Source of the DNA: Oceanispirochaeta sp963676905 | GTDB lineage: Bacteria > Spirochaetota > Spirochaetia > DSM-2461 | NCBI GenBank assembly: GCA_963676905.2 | Contig: CAXXVE010000001.1 | Span: 3,720,001 to 3,784,000 of the forward strand | Direction of reading: 5' to 3' | Length of the DNA: 64,000 nucleotides | Shown: positions 8,032 to 16,514 of the stretch, in pieces | Numbering within the stretch: the stretch's first letter is position 1 | How the letters are laid out: each line of letters begins with the position of its first letter | Position numbers and translations under genes: made by a program | The notes under the pieces: model-generated | Database searches by the model: none | What the model was told of the DNA's origin: nothing | The model's input: only the letters and a program-made list of their open reading frames with translations

Positions 8032-8994
8032 TCAGCCCGCTAGATGGGCTTCCAACCATTTGTATATATCCGAATAAACCGTATCACGGTTCAGTTCGTT
8101 CAAACATTCATGACGATGATCCTCGCGGAGTATCATTGTCAGATCTTCAATCCCCGCCTGCTTATAGGCTTCGCCGACGGCTTTCACACCTTTGGCGTCA
8201 GGCCCTCCGACTGGATCAGCGGTCCCCGAGTACAACAGAAGAGGGAGCTTGCTGTGGGTGCTCTTGAAGCAGCCCGGATTGTTTATAATTTTCAAACCGG
8301 AAAAGAGATCCTGATACATCCCGCTTGTGCAGATAAACCCGCAAAGCGGATCGTCGCTGTATTTCCGGACCTGGTCCCTGTCACGGCTCAGCCACTCAAA
8401 ACCTGTGGCATCCTCAGATTTATAGGGTTTGTTGTAGGCACCGAAACTCATTGTATCCAGGAGTTTACTCCTGTGATTCTTTCCCTTGACTGCGGATTCT
8501 ATCTTTGCAATTAATGAGGCAGCCGCGAGGAGGGCTGAAGGATGGGACCCGGTACCCGAAATAACGGCGCCGGCAAGCTCACTGCCGTAGAGGCTGAGAT
8601 AGTGTCTTGTAAGAAATGAGCCCATGGAGTGCCCCAGAAAGAACACCGGAACATCCCGGTTTTCTTCGGCAGCCAGAAGATGGAGAGTCCGGATATCACC
8701 GAGGACCTTCATCCATCCCTTTTCGGTATGAAAGAAACCAAGGGCTTCATCTTTACCCGCTGTTCTGCCATGACCTCTGTGGTCCTCTCCGTACACGGCG
8801 AATCCCCGTTCAGCCAGAAACCGGGCGAACTCGTCATACCGTGCGATATGCTCGGCCATACCATGGTTGATAATAAGCAGAGCTTTAATATTCTCTTCGG
8901 AAGGAAGCCATTTCAATGCATGAATGACATCTCCGCCCTCTCCCTTAAAGGTAAAAGGCACGGCTTCAATAATTAGCGGTTTATCATCTGACAC
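8032..8994 (-). CDS. Alpha/beta hydrolase, monoacylglycerol lipase/lysophospholipase type
   Basis: A 320-residue alpha/beta hydrolase of the PldB/monoglyceride-lipase type, probably cytoplasmic or membrane-associated. Seen are the oxyanion-region strand LLIINHGMAEH, the HRGHG motif, the nucleophile elbow GHSMGSF, an Asp in YSGTADPVGG and a catalytic His in EDHRHECLNE. Likely substrates are monoacylglycerols or lysophospholipids; this is by family. The start is GTG 8994, which has no ribosome site but lies only 6 nt after a TATAAT hexamer, suggesting a leaderless message. It is a single-gene unit with its own terminator. Confidence 0.87.
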   Translation of the reverse strand: MSDDKPLIIEAVPFTFKGEGGDVIHALKWLPSEENIKALLIINHGMAEHIARYDEFARFLAERGFAVYGEDHRGHGRTAGKDEALGFFHTEKGWMKVLGDIRTLHLLAAEENRDVPVFFLGHSMGSFLTRHYLSLYGSELAGAVISGTGSHPSALLAAASLIAKIESAVKGKNHRSKLLDTMSFGAYNKPYKSEDATGFEWLSRDRDQVRKYSDDPLCGFICTSGMYQDLFSGLKIINNPGCFKSTHSKLPLLLYSGTADPVGGPDAKGVKAVGEAYKQAGIEDLTMILREDHRHECLNELNRDTVYSDIYKWLEAHLAG

Positions 8995-9000
8995 CCGGTT

Positions 9001-9029
9001 ATTATATACACATAATGGCCGATTGATAA
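9001..9029 (-). promoter_or_regulatory. Promoter placing the hydrolase start at +1 (leaderless)
   Basis: On the minus strand, TTATCA (9029-9024), a 17-nt spacer and a perfect TATAAT (9006-9001) end 6 nt before GTG 8994. The transcription start would fall on or beside the start codon. No Shine-Dalgarno sequence is present. Confidence 0.6.
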
Positions 9030-9139
9030 AGCTTTTTTTACATCTTCTTCACTCCTGCGCCATTCCGGAACCTGCCCGGGAGGGCTCTCTCAGGCAATAT
9101 AAAAAAATTTCTTTTCTAAGTACTCTTTCCCGTTCTCTA

Positions 9140-9167
9140 TTGCATTTTCCTTCCCTACAGGTACAAT
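9140..9167 (+). promoter_or_regulatory. Sigma-70-type promoter of ackA
   Basis: TTGCAT (9140-9145), a 16-nt spacer and TACAAT (9162-9167). The predicted transcript starts near 9174, giving a leader of about 78 nt that contains the palindrome at 9190-9203 and the GGAGG site before ackA. Confidence 0.6.
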
Positions 9168-9189
9168 AAATAGAAAATTTCATTTTTTT

Positions 9190-9203
9190 GCCTCAATTGA
9201 GGC
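9190..9203. repeat. Perfect 14-bp palindrome in the ackA leader
   Basis: GCCTCAATTGAGGC is a perfect inverted repeat placed about 16 nt after the predicted ackA transcription start. It could be a repressor operator or an RNA hairpin with a 5-bp stem and AATT loop, flanked by T-runs on both sides. The binding partner is unknown. Confidence 0.5.
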
Positions 9204-9251
9204 TTTTACGATATCAATATCATGTAATTAAAACTGTTCTGGAGGACAAAT

Positions 9252-10589
9252 ATGGTTATTTTAACACTCAACTGCGGAAGTTCTTCCGCAAAATTCCAGG
9301 TATATGACTGGGACAAAAAAGAAGTACTGGGCGTAGGTATGGTCGAGAGAATCGGTCAGGATATGTCCAACATTGAACACAAACCCCTGGGAAAAGAGGA
9401 GTTCGAAGAAAACAAGCCCTGTCCTACACACAAGGAAGCTGTTGAGTGGATCATGACAACCATCCTGGACAAGGATCATGGATGTATCACTGACATCAAC
9501 GAAGTAAAAGCTGTCGGACACCGTGTTCTTCATGGAGGAGAAATCATCAAACAGTCTGTTATTGTTGATGAAAAGATTCTTCAGACATTTGATGATCTGA
9601 AACATCTGGGTCCCCTTCACATTCCCGCAAACATCCTTGGAATCAAGGGTGCACAGGAAGTTCTTCCCAACGTTCCCCACTGTGCGATCCTCGATACAGC
9701 ATGGCACCAGACCATGCCTCCTGTAACATTCATGTACCCCCTCCCCTACGAGTGGTATGAAAAATACAATGTCCGCCGCTATGGTTTCCACGGAACTTCC
9801 TACCTGTACACAGCAAAAAGAGCCTCTGTACTCCTTGGAAAAGATCCTGCTGAAACCAACGTCATCATCTGCCACATCGGAAACGGTGCTTCCATGTGTG
9901 CCGTTAAAGACGGAAAAGCCTACGATACATCAATGGGTCTCACACCCCTTGAAGGTCTTATGATGGGAACAAGATGCGGTGACATCGACCCCGCCATCAT
10001 CCCCTACATCATGGATGAAACCGGAATGAGCGCCAAAGAGATGGACACCATCATGAACAAGAAAAGCGGTGTTCTTGGAATCACAGAAAAATTTGTTGAC
10101 CGCCGCGACGTTCAGGCCGGTGTAGACAAGGGTGATGAACGCTGCATCCTGACTCAGGACATGGAAGCCTACAGAATCAAGAAATACATCGGTTCCTACT
10201 ATGCGGCTCTGGGTCGTGTTGATGCCATCGTATTCACTGCGGGTGTCGGCGAAATGAACCCCACATATAGAGAGAAATCTGTAAGCGGCCTTGAGAACAT
10301 GGGAGTCATCCTTGATGACGCCAAGAACAAGGCATCTGTTACAAGAAACTGTGAAACCTGCATCTCTGCAGATGACTCACCTGTAAAGGTATTCGTCATC
10401 CCCACAGATGAAGAACTTGTAATGACTGAAGACACCTACGCTCTGATGGACGGCAGCTACGATGTTCACACAAACTATCAGTACTACTTCCAGAGCAAAG
10501 AGTACAAAAACAAGGCCAGAGAGAGAGCTCTTCCCGCTAACCTCGAGAAGAATCCCGCTCTGAAAAATGTTATTGCCGAAGCAAAATAA
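9252..10589 (+). CDS. ackA: Acetate kinase
   Basis: Acetate kinase makes ATP and acetate from acetyl phosphate and ADP, the final step of fermentative acetate production. The protein shows the N-terminal phosphate motif LNCGSSSAKF, the signature GFHGTSY, the ICHIGNGASM segment and the VFTAGVGEMNP segment. It has 445 residues, about 40 more than most family members. The extra part is a charged C-terminal tail rich in Lys and Asn. The start follows a strong GGAGG. No phosphotransacetylase gene is adjacent, and two hairpins follow the gene. Confidence 0.97.
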   Translation: MVILTLNCGSSSAKFQVYDWDKKEVLGVGMVERIGQDMSNIEHKPLGKEEFEENKPCPTHKEAVEWIMTTILDKDHGCITDINEVKAVGHRVLHGGEIIKQSVIVDEKILQTFDDLKHLGPLHIPANILGIKGAQEVLPNVPHCAILDTAWHQTMPPVTFMYPLPYEWYEKYNVRRYGFHGTSYLYTAKRASVLLGKDPAETNVIICHIGNGASMCAVKDGKAYDTSMGLTPLEGLMMGTRCGDIDPAIIPYIMDETGMSAKEMDTIMNKKSGVLGITEKFVDRRDVQAGVDKGDERCILTQDMEAYRIKKYIGSYYAALGRVDAIVFTAGVGEMNPTYREKSVSGLENMGVILDDAKNKASVTRNCETCISADDSPVKVFVIPTDEELVMTEDTYALMDGSYDVHTNYQYYFQSKEYKNKARERALPANLEKNPALKNVIAEAK

Positions 10590-10596
10590 TTGCCAT

Positions 10597-10616
10597 CCCT
10601 CCCGGAACCGGGAGGG
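10597..10616 (+). terminator. First hairpin after ackA
   Basis: CCCTCCCGG (10597-10605) and CCGGGAGGG (10608-10616) form a very stable stem just after the ackA stop codon. A short T-run (TTTT at 10621-10624) follows. It may terminate transcription or stabilise the 3' end. Confidence 0.6.
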
Positions 10617-10642
10617 TATGTTTTCCCGTTCCCTGATCGGGT

Positions 10643-10690
10643 AAAAAAAAAGCAGAGTCCCTCAAAAAGAGGATACTCTGCTTTTTTTTT
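10643..10690. terminator. Bidirectional intrinsic terminator
   Basis: A run of nine A precedes GCAGAGT, an inner CCTC/GAGG pair and ACTCTGC, which is followed by ten T. The symmetry suits termination of both ackA (plus) and the LOR/SDH gene (minus). Confidence 0.88.
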
Positions 10691-10715
10691 GCACTTAAAA
10701 TGATTGAAAAGAGCC

Positions 10716-11930
10716 TCAGAACTCCAGGCCAAGCCGCCCTGCAAGGGCGTTCAGGAAGAGGCCCACATCACTGACAATGCCCACGGCCTGGCCGCTGCCC
10801 CTGTCGGCAAGCTTGGTCACCACGGCAGGGTTGATATCGATGCACACCGTCTTGACCCAGGAAGGGGTCATGTTCCCGGTGCCGATGGAGTGGAGCATGG
10901 TGCTGAGCATCAGGATCATGTCGCATCCCTTGATTATACCGGCATACTGCGCCTGGGCTTCGATCATATCCATGACTGTCTCAGGAAGCGGCCCGTCGTC
11001 CCTGATGGACCCGGCCAGGCAGTAGGGAATGCCCGACTTTATAACCTGGTACATCAGTCCGTCCTTGAGGTCTCCCGCCTGGATGGCTTCTTTGATGGAG
11101 CCGTGGCCGTTGATCCGGTTTATGGCCCGCATATGATGGTTGTGGCCGCCGTGAGTGGGCTTTCCGCTTTTCATATCCACACCCAGAGAGGTGCCGTAAT
11201 AGACTGTTTCAAGGTCATGAACGGCAACTGCATTGCCCCCCAGAAACCCTTTTATGTAACCGGCTTTAATCAGTGCCGCCAGTGCCGCGGCGCCGCCTGT
11301 ATGAATGACTACGGGGCCGCAGACCACAACGGCCTTCCCGCCCTTTTCCCTGAGCTCCTTCAGCTCGGCGGCGACCATATCGACTGCCACATCATAACTG
11401 CGTTCCGAAGAGACCTCGTTTGTCATAAATGCAAAACCGTCATCCCTCTTTTCCACAGCGGGGGGAAAGGCACGGACCGAATCGCTTCCGCACAGGACCT
11501 CATCACCCTTGCGTACATCCCTGATTTTGGTGCATATATAGCGGCCGTCCTTCCTGACGATTACAGCATCCATCCTCATCTCCTCAACAGGATTCCAGAT
11601 GTCACTGTCATAGACTTCAGTGCGGTGATTGGTCGTCGAGTAGAAACCCACAGGGGCATGAGAGTCCCTGTCGGCTATCTCATAACTGCCGTTGACGGCG
11701 CCCTTCTCATAGGCCCCAAGGCGGATCAGCTTGGGAAGTATGTTTCTGAGCTGAGCCTCCTGATCTGCGGAGATTTTTATTTCCGCCCGAGAGGGCTCAC
11801 CGGGTGTCTTTCCGATATCGATTTTTTCAATTCTGTATTCAAGGGATTCTTCCAGAATCAGGTTCAGAATCTCCGACAGGAGCCCTGAATCGACAAGATG
11901 CCCCTCTGAGATGATTGAAATGTCTTTCAT
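10716..11930 (-). CDS. LOR/SDH-domain protein (TIGR00300 family, ornithine cyclodeaminase-like)
   Basis: A 404-residue member of the LOR/SDH bifunctional-enzyme conserved-region family (TIGR00300). Members from archaea and the C-terminal half of cyanobacterial arginine dihydrolase have been linked to ornithine cyclodeamination, and the family is related to enzymes that use a nickel-pincer nucleotide. Visible family features are the N-terminal regulatory-like domain (residues 1-100), GPVVIHTGGAAALAALI, the His-rich THGGHNHHMRAIN and the C-terminal CIDINPAVVTKL. The substrate here is inferred, not shown. A DJ-1 gene lies 5 nt upstream in the same direction, so the two are likely co-transcribed. 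Confidence 0.8.
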   Translation of the reverse strand: MKDISIISEGHLVDSGLLSEILNLILEESLEYRIEKIDIGKTPGEPSRAEIKISADQEAQLRNILPKLIRLGAYEKGAVNGSYEIADRDSHAPVGFYSTTNHRTEVYDSDIWNPVEEMRMDAVIVRKDGRYICTKIRDVRKGDEVLCGSDSVRAFPPAVEKRDDGFAFMTNEVSSERSYDVAVDMVAAELKELREKGGKAVVVCGPVVIHTGGAAALAALIKAGYIKGFLGGNAVAVHDLETVYYGTSLGVDMKSGKPTHGGHNHHMRAINRINGHGSIKEAIQAGDLKDGLMYQVIKSGIPYCLAGSIRDDGPLPETVMDMIEAQAQYAGIIKGCDMILMLSTMLHSIGTGNMTPSWVKTVCIDINPAVVTKLADRGSGQAVGIVSDVGLFLNALAGRLGLEF

Positions 11931-11935
11931 GGATT

Positions 11936-12490
11936 TCAGTAACCTTCCTGTATTGTTGATTTCATGACGGCCTGAGCCTTTTCAGCACCTGCCAGCCTGC
12001 CTATAAGAGCAGCGGAAAACTCCGCCGCCGTACCGGCGCCTCTTGAAGTGATAAGATTGCCGTCTTCAACAACACGGTCTTCGGTAAAGGTTCCCTCTTC
12101 ACCTGCCTGTGACTCCATTCCGGGATAACATGTAAACTTCCGTCCCTTGAGGACTCCCGCAGCGCTCAGAACAAGGGCGGGTGCCGCACAGATGGCGGAA
12201 ACAAGTTTTCCCTTCTCATCAAATTCACGGATAATATCGAGGACTCTGCCCTCGGAAGCGATATTGGCTGATCCCGGCATTCCTCCGGGGATAATAACTG
12301 CGTCGGCATCCATGGGAAAGTCCTTCAGTGAGACATCAGCCTTCAGGGGGATGCCGTGTGCTCCCTCAACCATAAGATCACCAAGGGAAACCGTGGTAAC
12401 CCCGACCCCCGCCCGTCTCAGGAAGTCAATGGGAGTAATCGCCTCCACTTCCTCAAGGCCCTCTGCCAGAATAACTGCTGCCGTCTTCAT
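11936..12490 (-). CDS. DJ-1/PfpI family protein
   Basis: A 184-residue DJ-1/PfpI-family protein, the group that includes YajL, protein and metabolite deglycases and chaperone-like proteins. The nucleophile elbow SAICAAPALVL carries the conserved Cys, the early Glu lies in ILAEGLEEVEA, and the GGMPGSANI loop precedes it. The length is typical. ATG 12490 follows AGGAG at good spacing. It is the first gene of a two-gene unit with the LOR/SDH protein, which may hint at protection or repair of a labile metabolite or cofactor there. Confidence 0.88.
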   Translation of the reverse strand: MKTAAVILAEGLEEVEAITPIDFLRRAGVGVTTVSLGDLMVEGAHGIPLKADVSLKDFPMDADAVIIPGGMPGSANIASEGRVLDIIREFDEKGKLVSAICAAPALVLSAAGVLKGRKFTCYPGMESQAGEEGTFTEDRVVEDGNLITSRGAGTAAEFSAALIGRLAGAEKAQAVMKSTIQEGY

Positions 12491-12519
12491 TTAAAATCTC
12501 CTGCTTGAAAATTGCGTAC

Positions 12520-12549
12520 AAAAAAATAAAGGGGAGCCGAAGCTCCCCT
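12520..12549 (-). terminator. Intrinsic terminator after the acyl-CoA ligase
   Basis: AGGGGAGC (12530-12537) pairs with GCTCCCCT (12542-12549) around a CGAA loop. On the minus strand it is followed by TTTATTTTTT. It ends the transcript of the AMP-forming ligase and separates it from the DJ-1 gene. Confidence 0.85.
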
Positions 12550-12586
12550 GATCTTAAGTGACTGCCGGATATCCCACGGTCAGAGA

Positions 12587-14491
12587 CTACTTGCTCAGAA
12601 GCTCTTCAATCTCCTTGCTGTATATATCATAGATCGTCGGACGCAAAAGTTCCATCTTTGCAGAAAGTTCTCTTCCCACCTCAAAATGATTCTGAAGAAC
12701 AGTAAACTGATAGATACGCTCAAAGCTTGAGAAACCGTTTGCAGGAGAGACAAGATCAGCAACCTCCTGGTTCAGAAGTTCCCTGATTTCGGGGGTTTCG
12801 CCGATGAGAGTTCTGTTCTCATACATGATTCCGTTCTTCTTCGCATACTCCTCAAGAGCATCAAAGTCGGGGATGATCAGAGCGGAAAGGTACTTTTTAT
12901 CCTGTCCGAGAACTACGGCATTCTCGATAAAAGGAGACTCCTTGATTTTCGACTCGAGGGGAACAGGTTCCACATTCTCACCGCCAAGAAGGACAATTGT
13001 ATCTTTTGCACGTCCCACAAGGGAAATCTCGTTGTTTCTTGAGATAACAGCGATATCACCTGTATTGAGCCATCCGTCTTTGCCGAGAACCGTATCGGTA
13101 AGCTCCTGATTGTTGTAGTACCCCTTCATAATCTGAGGGCCTTTCACATACAGAACACCTCTTTCACCGGGCTTAACCTCGGCGCCGTCGCTGTCCAGAG
13201 CCTTGATCTCGGTTCCGATAAAGGCGGGTCCCACTGTATTTACAACGGGATGGTCTTCTCTGCGGACCGAAATTACGGGGCCGGATTCTGTAAGGCCGTA
13301 ACCCTCCCAGATATTGACTCCGATGGCTGCAAAAAAGTTATCCACGTCCCTCTGCAGGGCTCCACCGCCTGAAATACCGCCTCTCAGGCGGGGAAACATC
13401 TTTCCCACAACCTTTGAAAAGAGGATCTTGTCCCCTGCAAAGCGCAGAGGTGCTGTATGAATGCGGCCCAGGGCGCATCCGATTTTCTTCATCACATGGG
13501 ACTGGCCTGTATAGTCGGGATAGCGGTTTTCAAGAACACACTTGTAGTGCTCGTCACGGATTGATTTTTTTACAAAGAAGCGGAAGAGGTTCTCAACCTT
13601 CTCTCCCTTGGCCTTGATATTCCTGTTGATTCCCGCATACAGGGCTTCCCATAGACGGGGAACAGCTGTCATCAGGGTGGGCTGAACTTCCTGCAGGTCC
13701 ATAAGGAGTGTCTTGCCCACGGGCTTGGAATAGGCCAGAGAAGCACCGTTGAGGCAGGATACATACTGTATGACCCTCTCAAATGAGTGCCATACAGGCA
13801 GAATTGTAAGCCAGGTATCTTTCTCTGACACCGGAATGTAGGCCTGCAGCGCATTTACCTGATACACATAGCTAGTATTATTCAGCATAACGCCCTTGGG
13901 AATACCAGTAGTACCTGAGGTAAAGATGATTGTCGCCGTATCGTCAGGCTGTCCGAGAGCAATCTCCTTTTCGATCATGCCGGGGTCCGAAGCCAGAAGC
14001 TCCTCACCCTTTTTCATAAGATCACTGTAGTTGATGAGTTTGTATTTATCCGCTTTTACCGCAGCCTCTTCAGAGGCGGGTTCAATCATGATTATCTGCT
14101 CCAGAGCGGGAAGGTCAGATGCAACCTCAAGCAGTTTTTCAAGCTGCTGGCTGTTCTCAAGAATTGTAATTCGGCAGGAGGGAATGCTTATAATATGAGC
14201 CAGGATTTTAGATGTGATATCACAGCCCCGGGGTGCATCATTGGCTCCCAGAGAGAGGAGACCGAGGTCACAGATCAGCCACTCCTTGCGGTTGTCTGAA
14301 ATAAGACCGACAGTTTCGCCGCGGTTGACCCCGATTGACTGGAGACCGGCGGCGCAGTTCTGAATCTCTTTATAAAATGTTGCATAGTCGGTGGACTGAA
14401 AAACACCGTTCTCATCTTTGCTCAGCTGGGCAGACTGGTCGGGAAAGGCCTTAACCATATCCTGCAGCTGCTTCATTATTGTTTCTTTCAC
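12587..14491 (-). CDS. AMP-forming long-chain acyl-CoA ligase
   Basis: A 634-residue acyl-adenylate synthetase of the long-chain fatty acid-CoA ligase type. It activates a carboxylic acid with ATP and couples it to CoA. The P-loop-like signature TIIFTSGTTGIPKG (near residue 188) is complete, as are GYGLTESGPV and the hinge region YVKGPQIMKGYY...LNTGDIA. The length matches bacterial proteins of the ACSL/Bubblegum type. The start is GTG 14491, with AGGAGG 9 nt upstream. There is no beta-oxidation gene near it, so a role in lipid remodelling or uptake of fatty acids is more likely than catabolism. Confidence 0.92.
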   Translation of the reverse strand: MKETIMKQLQDMVKAFPDQSAQLSKDENGVFQSTDYATFYKEIQNCAAGLQSIGVNRGETVGLISDNRKEWLICDLGLLSLGANDAPRGCDITSKILAHIISIPSCRITILENSQQLEKLLEVASDLPALEQIIMIEPASEEAAVKADKYKLINYSDLMKKGEELLASDPGMIEKEIALGQPDDTATIIFTSGTTGIPKGVMLNNTSYVYQVNALQAYIPVSEKDTWLTILPVWHSFERVIQYVSCLNGASLAYSKPVGKTLLMDLQEVQPTLMTAVPRLWEALYAGINRNIKAKGEKVENLFRFFVKKSIRDEHYKCVLENRYPDYTGQSHVMKKIGCALGRIHTAPLRFAGDKILFSKVVGKMFPRLRGGISGGGALQRDVDNFFAAIGVNIWEGYGLTESGPVISVRREDHPVVNTVGPAFIGTEIKALDSDGAEVKPGERGVLYVKGPQIMKGYYNNQELTDTVLGKDGWLNTGDIAVISRNNEISLVGRAKDTIVLLGGENVEPVPLESKIKESPFIENAVVLGQDKKYLSALIIPDFDALEEYAKKNGIMYENRTLIGETPEIRELLNQEVADLVSPANGFSSFERIYQFTVLQNHFEVGRELSAKMELLRPTIYDIYSKEIEELLSK

Positions 14492-14651
14492 TTAACCACT
14501 CCTCCTAGAGAGCATGGCCCCATTTTGCAAAAGACAGGTTAAAACCATATAAAACCGGTCTTTCAGAGCCAAAAAACATGACATTTTTTATACTAGTACA
14601 TATAGACTAGTTGCATCTTAAAGGCCTGTAGTTCCAGAGTCAATGACTCTC

Positions 14652-14680
14652 TTGCAGTTGGAAGTACTTTGATCTATCCT
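14652..14680 (+). promoter_or_regulatory. Promoter placing the GNAT start at +1 (leaderless)
   Basis: TTGCAG (14652-14657), a 17-nt spacer and TATCCT (14675-14680) end 7 nt before ATG 14688. There is no ribosome site between them. A leaderless message is predicted. Confidence 0.6.
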
Positions 14681-14687
14681 GAAAACC

Positions 14688-15128
14688 ATGAAAAACGAGA
14701 ATATTAGAGTCAGAAGAGCGGAGTGGGCAGAGGATTCTCCCGCCCTCATCTCTGTAAGAATGAAAGTATTCGTCGGAGAGCAGAACGTTCCTGAAAAACT
14801 GGAGCAGGACGGCCTTGACCCCGGTATGTACCATGTACTCGCCACAGACCAACTCAATGCGGTGGGCACGGCCCGTATGGACAGCAAAGGACACATAGGC
14901 CGGGTTGCAGTCCTCAGGGAATACAGAGGCCTTGGCATAGGTATTATGCTGCTGCAGGAGCTTGAAAAACTTGCTGAAAGGGAGAATCTTTCAGAAATAA
15001 ACCTGAATGCCCAGGTACAGGCAAAAGGGTTTTACAGGCGTCTCGGATTCGCAGAAGAGGGTGAAGTCTTCGAAGAAGCGGGAATTTCTCACATTCATAT
15101 GAAAAAAAAACTGGACAAATCGATATAA
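14688..15128 (+). CDS. GNAT-family N-acetyltransferase
   Basis: A 146-residue GNAT acyltransferase that would move an acetyl group from acetyl-CoA to an amine. Motif A is clear: VAVLREYRGLGIGIMLLQELE (Arg/Gln-x-x-Gly-x-Gly/Ala pattern). The C-terminal FYRRLGFAEEGEVF is also typical, and the opening FVGEQNVP resembles the ElaA-like or YjcF-like subgroup. The substrate is unknown. It has no Shine-Dalgarno sequence; a promoter ends 7 nt before the start codon. Confidence 0.88.
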   Translation: MKNENIRVRRAEWAEDSPALISVRMKVFVGEQNVPEKLEQDGLDPGMYHVLATDQLNAVGTARMDSKGHIGRVAVLREYRGLGIGIMLLQELEKLAERENLSEINLNAQVQAKGFYRRLGFAEEGEVFEEAGISHIHMKKKLDKSI

Positions 15129-15132
15129 ATTA

Positions 15133-15161
15133 TTGATTCTCCTTTCTGAATAAGCTAATTT
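15133..15161 (+). promoter_or_regulatory. Likely promoter of the ferredoxin gene
   Basis: TTGATT (15133-15138), a 17-nt spacer and TAATTT (15156-15161). The predicted start near 15168 leaves a short leader with a GGAGG site, in contrast to the leaderless gene just upstream. Confidence 0.45.
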
Positions 15162-15195
15162 GTAGTTAACGAAAAAACTGTTATGGAGGATTCCC

Positions 15196-15369
15196 ATGGC
15201 CTATGTTATTAATGCAGAAGACTGTGTAAACTGCGCTGCCTGTGAAGGTGAGTGTCCCGTAGATGCAATCAGTGAAAAAGATGACGCAAGAGTTATCGAT
15301 GCTGATCTGTGTACAAGCTGTGGTGCCTGTGCGGACGTATGTCCCACTGAGTGCATCGTAGAAGGTTAA
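15196..15369 (+). CDS. 2[4Fe-4S] ferredoxin
   Basis: A 57-residue clostridial-type ferredoxin that carries electrons at low potential, as used by pyruvate:ferredoxin oxidoreductase and hydrogenases in anaerobes. Two cluster motifs are present. The first is C-x2-C-x2-C-x3-CP at residues 10-21 (CVNCAACEGECP) and the second is at 39-50 (CTSCGACADVCP). Both contain all four cysteines and the trailing Pro. ATG 15196 follows GGAGG (15185-15189) with 6 nt spacing. It is monocistronic, with its own promoter and terminator. The small size and acidic composition are typical. Confidence 0.95.
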   Translation: MAYVINAEDCVNCAACEGECPVDAISEKDDARVIDADLCTSCGACADVCPTECIVEG

Positions 15370-15383
15370 TAGTCTCTTTTAAT

Positions 15384-15415
15384 AAAAAAGCCGTCCTCAC
15401 CAGACGGCTTTTTTT
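15384..15415 (+). terminator. Intrinsic terminator of the ferredoxin gene
   Basis: AAAAAAGCCGTC (15384-15395) and GACGGC followed by nine T (from 15403) form a strong hairpin with a 7-nt loop. It separates ferredoxin from the epmA operon. Confidence 0.9.
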
Positions 15416-15454
15416 ATTTATAATGACTCCGGCGGAAGTGTTTCTGCAGACGGG

Positions 15455-16495
15455 GTGAAAGACATATTATATTTCAGAAGCAGACAGGCGGACCCGGTGA
15501 TTGATATCAATAGAGTAAAATTACGTTCACAGATCAATAAGGGAATAAGGGATTTTTTTTCTGAGCGCGGATTCCTTGAGGTTGAGACACCCCTCCTCTC
15601 CCCCGAACTGATTCCGGAACCATCCATCGAAAATTTCATGACCCGCCTTGTAAGCCCTTATAATGCCGGAGCCGAGCTCTACCTGACCCCCTCTCCAGAG
15701 ATCTGGATGAAGCAGCTTCTGGCTGCCGGCTCGGGGGATATATTCCAGATATGCAAAAGCTTCCGCAACAGCGAACAGATCAGCCCTGTACACAATCCTG
15801 AGTTCACAATGCTCGAATGGTATAAGACAGGCATTACAGCCGAAGAGAATATATCCCTTACAGAAGATCTGACGGCCAGCCTGGCCCTGCCATCCACACC
15901 GGAGGCATGCAGGCCGCCCTTCCGGCATATTACAATGGAGGAGGCTTTTGTCGAGTTTGCGGGCTTCTCCCTGGAAGAGTACATTGAGATTCCGGGTCTA
16001 CTGGAACAGCTTAAGGCCCATCAGATCCCGGCGGAGGAGTCCGAGGGGTGGGAAGTCCTCTTTCATAAGCTCTTTCTGACCCTTGTGGAACCTGAACTGC
16101 CTCAGGACTGTCCCCTTGTTCTTAAAAACTACCCCCGCCGCCTGCGCACCCTTTCAACAGACATCCCCCATACTCCCTGGTCAGAGCGCTGGGAACTCTA
16201 TATGCAGGGCACAGAGATAGCCAACTGCTATACAGAGGAAACCGACCCTGCAAAGATAAGGGAGTACTACAGAACAGAGAGCCTTGAAAAGGCCGAGCAT
16301 GCCATAGTTCCCGTCGCTGAATCGGGCAGCTGGGTGAGTAATCTTGAAAATTTCCCCGCTTCTTCGGGGGTTGCCATCGGAGTGGACCGCTTAATTGCCG
16401 CTCTTAAAGGGGATAAGAGTATTCAGGGGGTGATTTTATTTCCTCTTGATGATATACTCCCGATCAGCAAAAAACAGCCTGAACAACAGGCATAG
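15455..16495 (+). CDS. epmA: EF-P--(R)-beta-lysine ligase (GenX/PoxA/YjeA type)
   Basis: A short class II lysyl-tRNA-synthetase paralogue that lacks the anticodon-binding domain (346 residues). In Enterobacteria the family attaches beta-lysine to elongation factor P. Seen are motif 1 (FFSERGFLEVETPLLSP), motif 2 (ICKSFRNSEQ...NPEFTMLEWY) and motif 3 (SGVAIGVDRLIAAL). It lies 19 nt before efp, which supports this function. The start is uncertain: GTG 15455 lacks a clear ribosome site. A TATAAT at 15419-15424 is a likely -10. No EpmB (lysine 2,3-aminomutase) gene is in the window. Confidence 0.9.
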   Translation: MKDILYFRSRQADPVIDINRVKLRSQINKGIRDFFSERGFLEVETPLLSPELIPEPSIENFMTRLVSPYNAGAELYLTPSPEIWMKQLLAAGSGDIFQICKSFRNSEQISPVHNPEFTMLEWYKTGITAEENISLTEDLTASLALPSTPEACRPPFRHITMEEAFVEFAGFSLEEYIEIPGLLEQLKAHQIPAEESEGWEVLFHKLFLTLVEPELPQDCPLVLKNYPRRLRTLSTDIPHTPWSERWELYMQGTEIANCYTEETDPAKIREYYRTESLEKAEHAIVPVAESGSWVSNLENFPASSGVAIGVDRLIAALKGDKSIQGVILFPLDDILPISKKQPEQQA

Positions 16496-16514
16496 AACCA
16501 TAAAGGAAATTAGA

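Noticed and set aside
10704..11888. 394-codon frame on the plus strand
   Set aside because: It is antisense to the well-supported LOR/SDH gene and has no family features, ribosome site or normal composition.
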